A DNA stretch of 64,000 bases from Caryophanon latum. GTDB lineage: Bacteria > Bacillota > Bacilli > Bacillales_A > Planococcaceae. The notes beneath the pieces were generated by a model. That model saw nothing but the letters and a program-made list of their open reading frames with translations, made no database searches and was not told where the DNA came from. Both the position numbers and the translations under genes were made by a program. Location: assembly GCF_001700325.1 (NCBI RefSeq), contig NZ_MATO01000034.1, forward strand, positions 62,001-126,000. The letters run 5' to 3'. Of this stretch, positions 51,478 through 59,582 are shown one piece after another; positions within the stretch are counted from its first letter, which is position 1; each line of letters begins with the position of its first letter.

Positions 51478-52249
51478 ATGCATTGCCTCCTTTTTTGTGC
51501 TGCGCTTGTAAATAAAGCGTTTGGAATTTCTCGCGTAGCTTTTTCGTACTCAAAATATGTTTATACCAAAACGGATCACTTTGACACCACGTTATACAGT
51601 TTTTAACGACGCTGTACTCAATGCCGTCCACCTCGTGCATAAGCCGAATATAATTTGCCCATTCCTGAAAGTTCGGTGCTTTTGCATAACGGTTGTTGCG
51701 CTTCATCAGCTCGTACAAATATTTCGCGAGGATTAGCGGCTCTTCATGCTCTTCATATGTGCGCTTTCTCTTTTTTGCAGGCGTTGGCGATGCGTCGGCA
51801 ACGTTCTTCTCTTTTGTATTATTACTTGTATTCGTAATACTTGTATTATTAACGATGGCGTTTTCACCTATAGGGGTGTCTGTACTTTCACCTATACCGT
51901 CTAGGTGAGAACAACGAGACGGTTCGGCATTTTCGCCTATAGTGCCAAAGCGGTTTTTCACGACACGAATAATGCGTTTTTCAATCGCCTTTGTCCCCTC
52001 TTTATAAATTAATGTCACTTCGATATAGCCTTTTCGGTGCAAGCTCGTAATTAGCTTCGAAATGCGATCTTTGCTCAGCCCAAAAAACGACGCAAAATGC
52101 TCATTTCTCGCAAAGCACCCTTGTTCTTTATCGAGGCTTTCAATTTCAACGAGCAGCATTTTCTCCGTCCAGCCAAGCTCATTATTTAACCAAATATTTT
52201 TTGGAATCCATACGCCTTTAAAATCACGTTCTCCTCGATTCATCATCAT
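51401..52249 (-). CDS. Phage-type replication initiator / replisome organiser
   Basis: A 282-residue protein. N-terminal winged HTH (GVWIPKNIWLNNELGWTEKMLLVEI, SKDRISKLITSLHRKGYIEV) of the phage replication-protein class. Then a variable, Asn/Thr-rich linker with IGEN/IGES repeats, and a C-terminal DnaD-like helical part (NFQEWANYIRLMHEVDGIE, ITWCQSDPFWYKHILS). It probably binds an origin embedded in its own gene (see 51862-51941) and recruits the loader encoded next. GGAGG precedes the ATG. Confidence 0.8.
   Translation of the reverse strand: MMMNRGERDFKGVWIPKNIWLNNELGWTEKMLLVEIESLDKEQGCFARNEHFASFFGLSKDRISKLITSLHRKGYIEVTLIYKEGTKAIEKRIIRVVKNRFGTIGENAEPSRCSHLDGIGESTDTPIGENAIVNNTSITNTSNNTKEKNVADASPTPAKKRKRTYEEHEEPLILAKYLYELMKRNNRYAKAPNFQEWANYIRLMHEVDGIEYSVVKNCITWCQSDPFWYKHILSTKKLREKFQTLYLQAQHKKGGNAYATNRNGVNAGANPTNQSYADGLDF
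51862..51941. other. Candidate phage-type replication origin (iterons) inside the initiator gene
   Basis: Three direct repeats of TTTCRCCTATA at 51862-51872, 51886-51896 and 51931-51941, and an inverted repeat ACCGTCT..AGACGGT (51896-51923) between the second and third. Siphophage and lambda-type initiators commonly bind iterons in their own coding sequence. The repeats also encode the IGE repeats of the protein, so a purely protein-level cause is possible. Confidence 0.45.
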
Positions 52250-52337
52250 TCCTCCTTCGTTTACACCTACACCCCTATATAGCGGAAAAGACAGACTTCG
52301 GGTGCTTTTTATAAAAATTTTTTTTAGTCATTTGTCC

Positions 52338-52553
52338 TCATTCGCTCGTCAGCTCCACGCCAAAAATTAACGCCGCTCCGACTGCTTCTGCGTTCGTCAC
52401 TTGCATCCATTTCACAAAGCTTTGCACGTCCAACTGCAATCGATCATTTTCATATTTGCTAATTGACGCTTGGTTGCTATGCAAATGCCACGCCATTTCC
52501 TCCTGCGTCAGCCCCGCCTGCTTGCGAACGGCTTTTAGTATTTTGCCGTACAT
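52338..52553 (-). CDS. Small XRE-family regulator (Cro-like)
   Basis: A 71-residue single-domain HTH (ILKAVRKQAGLTQEEMAWHLHSNQASISKYENDRL). It is the first gene leftward from the operator array and precedes the replication genes, the position of Cro or an early regulator in temperate phages. AAAGGAGG precedes the ATG. Confidence 0.83.
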   Translation of the reverse strand: MYGKILKAVRKQAGLTQEEMAWHLHSNQASISKYENDRLQLDVQSFVKWMQVTNAEAVGAALIFGVELTSE

Positions 52554-52631
52554 GCGCGTTCCCTCCTTTTCGTATGCTGAAATTGAATAAACAAAAGCGC
52601 TTCATTGACGTATACTATCGACAACTAACAA

Positions 52632-52808
52632 TCGCATTTTTCGCAACTACAAAACAAACATTTTTGTGCATTTCCATAAAAATCAAGATGATGACTGCAT
52701 TCATAGTTGCATTTTTTGCAATAAATCTAAATTGATTATATTTTGCGTTTTTTGCAAAGTCAATGTATTTATTGCATTATCCGCGAAAACAATTTGCAAC
52801 ATGTGCAA
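52632..52808. promoter_or_regulatory. Array of five TTGC-N7-GCAA operators between divergent XRE genes
   Basis: 15-bp dyads of the form TTGC-N7-GCAA start at 52632 (TCGC.GCAA), 52707, 52743, 52772 (TTGC.GCGA) and 52794. Three are perfect and two have one change. Centre spacings are 75, 36, 29 and 22 bp. They fill the region between a Cro-like gene (leftward) and a C1-like repressor gene (rightward), as in a phage immunity region. Confidence 0.82.
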
Positions 52809-52833
52809 AAATGATAGAATGGAGGAAAGAATC

Positions 52834-53253
52834 ATGGGGGCATTCACAATGAAAGAAAATATTTTAGGTGAACGTTTAAAGGAATTACGCGAACAGAAAC
52901 GATTAAACCAAAAAGAAGTTAGTGCTGCTCTCGGATTAACGAACTATCAACTATCTCGTTATGAAAATGGCGCTAGTAAACCGACACCAGAGCAAATTAA
53001 CATGTTCGCTGACTATTACCGCGTTTCAGCTGACTATCTTCTCGGACGCTCGAACAAGCCGACGATGCAAGAAGGTGTTGCGAATGAGGCACAAGCGAAT
53101 TTATCCGAGCAACAACAGGAAGTGCTGAATTTCTTTTTAAAACTGGACGATGCAGCGTTCAACGACAAGCCAACTGATATGCTAGCAGCGCTCGAACAGT
53201 TTGAGTTGTATTATAAGCTGTATAAAGATCAGCAAGCGAAAAAGCAATTGTAG
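52834..53253 (+). CDS. XRE-family repressor (C1/ImmR-like)
   Basis: A 139-residue repressor. HTH at residues 10-65 (LKELREQKRLNQKEVSAALG, YQLSRYENGASKPTP, YYRVSADYLLGRSN), then a helical C-terminal dimerisation tail. TGGAGG precedes the ATG at 52834; an in-frame extension upstream runs through the operator array and is not coding. The fifth operator lies 25 bases upstream. As in ICEBs1, it could be the target of the ImmA protease encoded 3 kb away. Confidence 0.87.
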   Translation: MGAFTMKENILGERLKELREQKRLNQKEVSAALGLTNYQLSRYENGASKPTPEQINMFADYYRVSADYLLGRSNKPTMQEGVANEAQANLSEQQQEVLNFFLKLDDAAFNDKPTDMLAALEQFELYYKLYKDQQAKKQL

Positions 53254-53292
53254 CTTTTTATTTTTTTCAAAGTTAGTGCAACAAATCAGGTC

Positions 53293-53612
53293 TGTTGATT
53301 AGCCACTTTTATACAGCTGAATTACTTGTTTTCAGTAGCAAAACTGAGATGAACGCTGCATTTTAGTGGCATGGAGCGTGCGGCGAGACTCCTTGGGGAA
53401 TAGCTCGTGCCTCAAGACCCCGTAAGCCTCGACATAGGAGAGGCGCGGAGGCTTGAGGAAGGTGATGAGCGCCACGTCCATGTGGCATCGCATCACCTTC
53501 ATGACCAACATCGTGTTCGCCGCCGAGCCCCAGGAGATTTATCTGCGACGAGTAACCGCAGGAGCACCGCGAGCCGCCATACGCGAAATGCCAGTTGAAT
53601 GGCTAATCAACA
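53293..53612 (+). repeat. Family A intergenic repeat, full-length reference copy
   Basis: 320 bp bounded by a perfect 13-bp terminal inverted repeat, TGTTGATTAGCCA (53293-53305) and TGGCTAATCAACA (53600-53612). A GC-rich core (GCGGCGAGACTCCTTGGGG, CTCAAGACCCCGTAAG, GGAGGCTTGAGGAAGG) can form several stems. There is no transposase frame. The short open frames across it lack ribosome sites. The copy at 20144 is an internal deletion of it; other copies at 8596, 35840 and 40992. Confidence 0.88.
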
Positions 53613-53630
53613 AGCTTCGAAACAAATACA

Positions 53631-53674
53631 AAAGCCGAGCACCGTTGCACTTCTGCAAACGATGCTCGGCTTTT
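53631..53674. terminator. Strong hairpin after the repressor gene and repeat
   Basis: AAAGCCGAGCA pairs with TGCTCGGCTTT, with inner CCGTTGC/GCAAACG pairing. Oriented for the plus strand, 380 bases after the repressor stop. Confidence 0.78.
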
Positions 53675-53816
53675 CGCATGGACTGCCCGCTTCATTCGTG
53701 CCAAAAATGATATTTTCATAGCATTTCTTCTGCTTCAACGGTATTATAGATTGTATAAATATATGTAAATTTATTGGTTTTTTAATACGTAAATATTCAT
53801 TGAAGGAGCGTGCATT

Positions 53817-54827
53817 ATGCCGATTGCTGTACTAGATTTTGAAATTGCCAACACAAACTACAACAGTGCCTGCTCAGTCGGAATTGTTGTCATTGATGGT
53901 TTAGAAGTGACGAAGGAGGACTATTCGTTAATTCGCCCACCTGGATTAGTCATTGATGAGGAGAAGACGAACATTCATGGCTTAACGAAGCGTGAGTTGT
54001 TGAGCGCACCTTGCTTTGACATCGTCTGGACGAAAATACAACATTACTTTAACGGCGACTACATTGTTGCGGCACATAACGCGTCGTTTGATGTGCACAT
54101 TTTACATCATACGTTAGCGCTTGTGACCGAGCCGGTGAGCGTCGATTTCTTGTATTTCGATACGATTCAATATACAGCGCCATTTTGCCGAAAAATTGGT
54201 ACGTCATTAGCGGAGCGTTTAGCGCATTTTGATATTTCAGCAAAGCAAATGCACAATGCGCGTGCGACAGCTGAGCTCATTATACAGGCGACAAAGCGCG
54301 CTAACGTTAAAAGCGTCGAGCAATATTTGTTGCAGCATGAAGTGGCGACGAAAAAGTTTAATGAACTGCTCGTAGAAGGTGCAACCGATCAGCACGCACC
54401 GCAGTTTTCAGAGGAGCAAAGCATCGCGTTAATTGCCAACATTTCGAGCGAGGCGCAGCGCATGTTACGTGACGTATTATACGAAAACATTTACCATAAT
54501 CGAGAAAATTACGGCTTACTCAATAGCGAGCATTTACAAGAGCTATTTGATTTAAACATCTTTTTGCATGCGGTCGATGTCGCGGCGCAGTTTGATCCGT
54601 TCGGGCGCAATGAATTAAACGACAAAATCGTGCCGCTTAACGTCGAAAGCTTCAAAAAGAACTTCAGTAAAGAGGCACTTGTAAAATGGGCGATGGCGAC
54701 AATACCGGACGAAATTCCGTCGATTACGGCGAATAGCGTCGTCGTGACGTTGCATCCGAGCTTTACGAATGCAAAGAAACAGCTGTATATGCATTTGAAG
54801 AAAAAGTGCGAGCATAGCTTTAGCTAA
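53817..54827 (+). CDS. DEDDh-family 3'-5' exonuclease domain protein
   Basis: A 336-residue protein. Residues 1-165 form an RNase T/DnaQ exonuclease: Asp and Glu in AVLDFEIANT, Asp in AAHNASFDVHIL, and His/Asp-type closure in HNARATAELI. Remaining 170 residues are an unassigned helical domain without BRCT or helicase signatures. Possible roles are DNA repair or nucleic-acid trimming. AAGGAG precedes the ATG; ends in a bidirectional terminator. Confidence 0.82.
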   Translation: MPIAVLDFEIANTNYNSACSVGIVVIDGLEVTKEDYSLIRPPGLVIDEEKTNIHGLTKRELLSAPCFDIVWTKIQHYFNGDYIVAAHNASFDVHILHHTLALVTEPVSVDFLYFDTIQYTAPFCRKIGTSLAERLAHFDISAKQMHNARATAELIIQATKRANVKSVEQYLLQHEVATKKFNELLVEGATDQHAPQFSEEQSIALIANISSEAQRMLRDVLYENIYHNRENYGLLNSEHLQELFDLNIFLHAVDVAAQFDPFGRNELNDKIVPLNVESFKKNFSKEALVKWAMATIPDEIPSITANSVVVTLHPSFTNAKKQLYMHLKKKCEHSFS

Positions 54828-54830
54828 CGC

Positions 54831-54867
54831 AAAAAGGAGCTGCCCGATTGTTCGGTCAGCTCCTTTA
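54831..54867. terminator. Bidirectional terminator
   Basis: AAAGGAGCTG pairs with CAGCTCCTTT between convergent exonuclease and chemoreceptor genes. Confidence 0.88.
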
Positions 54868-54872
54868 CTTCG

Positions 54873-56555
54873 TTACACTTTGAAATGTTTAATGACGTCG
54901 CGTAAATGCTCCGACAGCTCCGCTAATGAGTTGTTCGCAAGACTTAACTCCGCGATCGATGCGTGCTGCTCCTCGCTCGCTTGACTTGATTCGATGGCGC
55001 TTGTAGCCGTCGTTTCAGCAAGGTGCGCGATCGTGTCCGCATGCGTCGAAACGAGCTGCTGATACGTGCGTAAATGAACCATTTCCATATTCGTTTCATC
55101 GATATGTGAAGCAACTTCCTCAATCATTTTCGCAATGTCGTCAAATGCGACTTGCACCGCAGTAGAGCGTGTTAGCCCTTGCTCAACGCTTGTCGTCTCC
55201 TGCTGCACCGATGTGACAACCATCGCCATTTGCTCGCGAATGTGCTGCACAAGTGCGGTAATTTGCGTTGCAGATTTGCTTGATTGCTCCGCTAAGCTAC
55301 GTACTTCTTCTGCTACGACCGCAAAACCTTTACCGTGCTCTCCAGCTCGTGCCGCTTCAATCGACGCGTTTAGCGCAAGTAAGTTCGTTTGATCGGCAAT
55401 TTGTGTAATGAGCCCAACGATCCCTTCAATTTCAAGCGATGTTTGCTGTAGCTCGACTGCAGCCTGCTCCGTTTGCTTCGATGTTTTCGCAATCGCATGA
55501 ATTTGTTCGTTGACGCTTTGTACTGCTTCTGCCCCGACGACCGTTTTTTCTTTCGTTTGCTGAGACAACGACGCCATTTGCAAGCTGTTCGTCTGAATTT
55601 GCTCGACGTTTTGCTCTAGCTGCGTCATCGCCGTGCGAATGTTCGCCGTTTCATCTACTTGCTGCTGTGCCGTTTTATAATTTGTTTCCGCTAAGCTCGT
55701 TAAGCGAACACTCGTTGCCGCTGTACCTTGAGCCGTTGCTGATACTTCCTCCGCACTCGCTGATACTTGCTCACTTGACGATGCCGCTTCGACTACGACG
55801 ATGCGCAGTGCTTGCTGCATATCATTTAAGCTAAGTGCCACTTCGCGAATTTCATCTTTTCGCGCAATGCTTAACGCTTCTCCTGTTAAATCACCTGTCG
55901 CAATTTGTTTCGCGCGAGCCGTTACGAGCTGCAGGCGCTGCACGATGCTACGTGAGAAGAAGTACGCAATCGTTAGCGCAATTGCGAATACAACCGTTGC
56001 GAGTAATACCGATGTTGTGCGCGTACTGCTTGCCATCTCTGCATTCGCATCTGCAATCAATTTCATGTCTGCTGTATGTACTTCTTTTACTTGCTGGAAC
56101 GTTTGCTGTACTTTTTCGAAATGTGGGCGAATGTTTTGAATGCCACTCGTTGCATCTGCCCAACGTTTTTGTTCAACGTACGCAATATTGTTTCGTATTT
56201 GCTGCTCGAACGCTTGAAATGCCTCATTAAACTGCACTAACGCATTTTTCATATTTTCCGTTTGCGCATTTTGCTCAAGCTTCGCGATCGTCTCGTCAAT
56301 CAACTCTAAGTTGCCTTTCGCACTTACTACCGCTTCACTATTTTGATATAACACAGACGATACCATATGTACACGCGTATTTTCGATGCGTGTGCCGAGC
56401 TCAATTAAATCAATCGATGGTTCTACACCAACTTCGTAAATTGCTTCACCATTAGTACGTATATTTTCCATACGAGTAAATAAAAATGTTGTTAGCCCTA
56501 CGAATAATATGGAAACGATTAAAAAACATATGAATAATTTACCGAATAACTTCAC
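54873..56555 (-). CDS. Methyl-accepting chemotaxis protein, membrane type
   Basis: A 560-residue chemoreceptor. TM1 at about 5-25, an extracytoplasmic four-helix-bundle sensor (about 30-185), TM2 (about 186-205, [15 protein letters not shown]), a HAMP domain ([18 protein letters not shown]) and the signalling hairpin tip ([35 protein letters not shown]). Signals to CheA-CheW. Ligand unknown. GTG start with AGAGGTG ahead. Confidence 0.93.
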   Translation of the reverse strand: MKLFGKLFICFLIVSILFVGLTTFLFTRMENIRTNGEAIYEVGVEPSIDLIELGTRIENTRVHMVSSVLYQNSEAVVSAKGNLELIDETIAKLEQNAQTENMKNALVQFNEAFQAFEQQIRNNIAYVEQKRWADATSGIQNIRPHFEKVQQTFQQVKEVHTADMKLIADANAEMASSTRTTSVLLATVVFAIALTIAYFFSRSIVQRLQLVTARAKQIATGDLTGEALSIARKDEIREVALSLNDMQQALRIVVVEAASSSEQVSASAEEVSATAQGTAATSVRLTSLAETNYKTAQQQVDETANIRTAMTQLEQNVEQIQTNSLQMASLSQQTKEKTVVGAEAVQSVNEQIHAIAKTSKQTEQAAVELQQTSLEIEGIVGLITQIADQTNLLALNASIEAARAGEHGKGFAVVAEEVRSLAEQSSKSATQITALVQHIREQMAMVVTSVQQETTSVEQGLTRSTAVQVAFDDIAKMIEEVASHIDETNMEMVHLRTYQQLVSTHADTIAHLAETTATSAIESSQASEEQHASIAELSLANNSLAELSEHLRDVIKHFKV

Positions 56556-56638
56556 GTTTACACCTCTTTCATTTCCTTTATATTATTATACTAGAAAAAT
56601 CAATTCAACCTTTATGCATTCATTTTTCTAGCAAAAGG

Positions 56639-56676
56639 AAAAATCATTCGAAACGATCGTGCTTCGAATGATTTTC
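56639..56676 (-). terminator. Terminator of the SLH protein gene
   Basis: AAATCATTCGAA pairs with TTCGAATGATTT, A run at lower coordinates; 10 bases beyond the stop. Confidence 0.9.
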
Positions 56677-56685
56677 CACATTATT

Positions 56686-58410
56686 TTACCAGTCGTCTCC
56701 TACCTCTTCAACTGATAATACACTATCTTCTTCACGTACAGCTAAAATGTATTCACGTCCACTCGTCGTCTCAATGAATATGAGTGCATCTTCTGGCTCC
56801 GGCCCAATAACGGTTAACGCTAACGTATCGTTGCTAACGCGCTTCACAGTTACATCACCCATTACCTCAATCGATTCGATGTTCACCGAAAACGGCAACT
56901 TCACGTTTTGCGTATAAGATGTGATGAAACTATCCATAAACTCAATTGATTTCACGCCGTAATTCGTCAGCTCGTCATCAACAATTAACATAGCGTTATG
57001 TTTTTTAAAGTCAATTGATGATTTCGTGCCATTTGTACCAAATAATGCCTTTAATTGATTGATCGTCCAATCGTCGCCAAACGCTACCGCATCCCAGCCG
57101 AGTGTTTCGTTAATCGGGAAATAATAGAGCGTTTTATTTGTCGCAATTTCTCCATCCATTAAAATATCGCCCGTATCTGCCATTTCATAATGGTAATTTA
57201 ATGCGACATTTTTATTTGGCGTATTGAAAATCGCTTCACCGAGACCGTTGAAATAATATTGCACCGTACGCGTCACAGCTTGCCCTTTGTACGTCCCTCG
57301 CAGCGTTAATGTGACAATGTTGTTCACGCCAATTGAATCCGATAGCACGAGCACGCCATTTGCATGAATTGCTGCTGCTTCATCTGTTGCACCGTCCGTC
57401 GTCTTATATGACAAGCTGCTAAACGTATCTAATTTGAACGCAGCGATCGGCACACGCACAGATATACCTAAATATTGCTCTAATGAAACATATCCGTTAC
57501 TGTCTGCAAAAAACTCTGCCGGTGTTGAGCGCGTATGCCCAAATAATGTTTTTCCTTCCACGTCCACAATTTCAAAGAAGTCCTCTGGTGTGTTATTTGT
57601 CGCCTGTACGACTTGCAGCATGCCATTTGTCAATTTCGCCCCAATTTCACTCGTCGCATCAGCAATACGTGTAATCGACTGTAGCCCTAAATCGCTCGCT
57701 CTGTACGTGCCTGGTGGAAGCGTCGGTGTCGTCGGCGTTTCTTCTACTTCGCTTTCATCTAATAGCTCAATAATTCGATACATAAACGATGCAAAGTGCG
57801 AGCGCTTTACGTTGTTGTTCGGGTTAAACGTCGCCGCATTCGATAAGCCGAGCGCGTTAAACGCTTGAATAATGTCCTTCGTTTCCGCTTTCGCCTTCGC
57901 TAAATCGGTTACGTTCGTCGGCTTGCCTTTTGCCATCATCACAAGTACGTTTGAATCCTTTTGCACCGCATCGACTAAACGGCTTAATACGAGCACCATG
58001 TTTTGACGGTTCATGACGTCACGTGGCTTTAGCTGTCCGTTTGAGCCGTTAAAAATGCCGTAATCCTTTACGACTGCGGCTAGCTGAATAAGCTCCTTGT
58101 CGCTACCTGTCACTTTAATGTCGCTGTAGCGCTCCTTCGTTAACGCATCAGCTGGAATCGTCGCGTAGCCTTCTTTCACTAAGTAACGCCCTAAAATTTT
58201 TACAACTTGCGATCGTGTAATGTCGCGCGCCGGGCTAAATGTCGTCGCCGTCGTTCCGTTAATAATACCGAGCTCATGTAACGACGTAATTTCCTTTTGT
58301 GTCGCCTCGTCATATGACGCAATATCTGTAAATGTTGCGGCTTGTGCAATTGGTGCTGCTGCGACGATTACTGCTGTCGCAAACGTTGCCGCCCATAAAT
58401 TTCGTTTCAT
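56686..58410 (-). CDS. SLH-domain surface protein of unknown function
   Basis: About 574 residues. Signal peptide ending near AQA, then three SLH domains (about 28-215: LHELGIINGTTATTFSPARDITRSQ, GIFNGSNGQLKPRDVMNRQN, ALGLSNAATFNPNNNVKRSH). The remaining 350 residues are beta-rich with no recognised domain (YRASDLGLQSITRIADATSE). Surface display is clear; function is not. AAAGGAA precedes the ATG at 58410 by 12 bases; a GTG at 58422 would abut it. Confidence 0.85.
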   Translation of the reverse strand: MKRNLWAATFATAVIVAAAPIAQAATFTDIASYDEATQKEITSLHELGIINGTTATTFSPARDITRSQVVKILGRYLVKEGYATIPADALTKERYSDIKVTGSDKELIQLAAVVKDYGIFNGSNGQLKPRDVMNRQNMVLVLSRLVDAVQKDSNVLVMMAKGKPTNVTDLAKAKAETKDIIQAFNALGLSNAATFNPNNNVKRSHFASFMYRIIELLDESEVEETPTTPTLPPGTYRASDLGLQSITRIADATSEIGAKLTNGMLQVVQATNNTPEDFFEIVDVEGKTLFGHTRSTPAEFFADSNGYVSLEQYLGISVRVPIAAFKLDTFSSLSYKTTDGATDEAAAIHANGVLVLSDSIGVNNIVTLTLRGTYKGQAVTRTVQYYFNGLGEAIFNTPNKNVALNYHYEMADTGDILMDGEIATNKTLYYFPINETLGWDAVAFGDDWTINQLKALFGTNGTKSSIDFKKHNAMLIVDDELTNYGVKSIEFMDSFITSYTQNVKLPFSVNIESIEVMGDVTVKRVSNDTLALTVIGPEPEDALIFIETTSGREYILAVREEDSVLSVEEVGDDW

Positions 58411-58539
58411 TACGTAAAGCACTTCCTTTCATTATTCCCTCATTATATCGGACAATTTTTTAGTTTACTATAGGCGCATATTCGCACATAGACGAACGAA
58501 AATGCTGTGTACTAGCTTATGCTGAAATGACTGCTTCGT

Positions 58540-58730
58540 CAAATAAATGCGTTTCATTCGCTCATCTACCTGCAGATCGTATTACGGCTCGCTTTGTCTG
58601 TGCACATACATCTCTTAGGGATCCGATGTTTGGTGGAAAGCAACGCCACGCGATGACAAAGAACGCGATGTCGTTCCTCGCTATTATGTATACGGAATGG
58701 TGAAGTTTTCAGACACGTCCTAGCTTACGG
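58540..58730. repeat. Family B intergenic repeat
   Basis: The right part (GTGGAAAGCAAC.CC..TGACAAAGAACGCGATGTCGTTCCTCGCTATTATGTATACGGAAT) is closely shared with 27370-27450. The left part has GGCTCGCTTTGTC, recalling family A. Fills most of the gap between the SLH and cold-shock genes. Confidence 0.65.
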
Positions 58731-58782
58731 TGCTGAACCGTTTTTCGCTAAAAACAGTTCAACAAACGTATTTGATCGCACA

Positions 58783-58815
58783 AAAAAAGCACCCTACAAA
58801 AGTAGAGTGCTTTAA
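58783..58815 (-). terminator. Terminator of the cold-shock gene
   Basis: AAAGCACcCTAC pairs with GTAGaGTGCTTT, preceded by a run of A at lower coordinates. Confidence 0.88.
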
Positions 58816-58843
58816 TTAACGAAATTAAGTTTAATTATGAAAA

Positions 58844-59044
58844 TTAAAGTTTAGTTACGTTAGCAGCTTGTGGTCCGCGGTTGCCATCTACAACTTCGAA
58901 TTCCACTTGTTGACCCTCGTCAAGAGTCTTGAAACCTTCACCTTGGATTGCTGAGAAGTGTACGAATACGTCGCTTTCGCCTTCTACTTCGATGAATCCA
59001 AAACCTTTTTCTGAGTTAAACCATTTTACTGTACCTTGTTTCAT
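58844..59044 (-). CDS. Cold-shock domain protein (CspA/CspB type)
   Basis: A 66-residue single cold-shock domain, an RNA/single-strand DNA chaperone. RNP1 is KGFGFIEV and RNP2 is [18 protein letters not shown] opens the fold. GGAGG lies nine bases before the ATG at 59044; the longer frame to 59092 reads through the leader. Strong promoter and a leader hairpin upstream; highly biased codons. Confidence 0.96.
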   Translation of the reverse strand: MKQGTVKWFNSEKGFGFIEVEGESDVFVHFSAIQGEGFKTLDEGQQVEFEVVDGNRGPQAANVTKL

Positions 59045-59075
59045 GCGAGAAAACCTCCAAAAAAAAAATAAATAT

Positions 59076-59105
59076 AACAAATGAGTGCACATTCATTCAT
59101 TTGTT
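59076..59105 (-). promoter_or_regulatory. Leader hairpin of the cold-shock mRNA
   Basis: AACAAATGA (59076-59084) pairs with TCATTTGTT (59097-59105) across a 12-base loop, at the very 5' end of the predicted transcript and just upstream of a U-rich tract and the GGAGG. Possibly a temperature-responsive leader. Confidence 0.5.
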
Positions 59106-59111
59106 ACATTT

Positions 59112-59139
59112 ATTATAACATCTACCTCAATATTGTCAA
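59112..59139 (-). promoter_or_regulatory. Strong promoter of the cold-shock gene
   Basis: Minus-strand TTGACA (59134-59139), 16-base spacer, TATAAT (59112-59117): both hexamers are perfect consensus. Confidence 0.85.
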
Positions 59140-59167
59140 TTTTATTTATGGAAATTGCAACGTTTTT

Positions 59168-59446
59168 TCACGTTTCACAACGAACGATAATGCCGTGATA
59201 CAATTGCGCATCATCATCGCATGCGTCGCAAAAAAATTGCTCCTCTTCATCCCAAAACGCATAAAAAAATTTGTTGCGGCACTCTTCGTTTGGATATTTT
59301 TGTCGATACATAAGCAACAGCATTTGTAAATGTTCCTCTAGCTCTATTGCTGTATTAAACTGAAATTTTTCGATTACATAATCTTCCCAACCGTCAAATT
59401 GCCACCACGGTTCATAGTCAGCTTCCATTACAATTATCTCGTACAT
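59168..59446 (-). CDS. DUF1033-like acidic protein
   Basis: A 92-residue acidic protein opening MYEIIVMEADYEPWWQFDGWE, the DUF1033 hallmark. Contains EEQFFCDACDDDAQLYHG, a CxxC that could bind metal. Function unknown. GGGGAATG precedes the ATG. Confidence 0.7.
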   Translation of the reverse strand: MYEIIVMEADYEPWWQFDGWEDYVIEKFQFNTAIELEEHLQMLLLMYRQKYPNEECRNKFFYAFWDEEEQFFCDACDDDAQLYHGIIVRCET

Positions 59447-59582
59447 GCTACATTCCCCTTTAGTTCTTCATTCTATAATTATTGTTTACGTGTTGTAATT
59501 AATTTTCACTATTTTCCATGTTACAATACATGATACAATAAACCTAAAAATCTTATTTTCACTTATGAAGGAGTGTTTTCAA

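Noticed and set aside
52666-52833. N-terminal extension of the XRE repressor frame
   Set aside because: It would translate the operator array; TGGAGG defines the ATG at 52834.
53407-53710. Overlapping plus-strand open frames of 63 and 85 codons
   Set aside because: They lie within a family A repeat and a terminator, without ribosome sites, and similar frames appear wherever the GC-rich element occurs.
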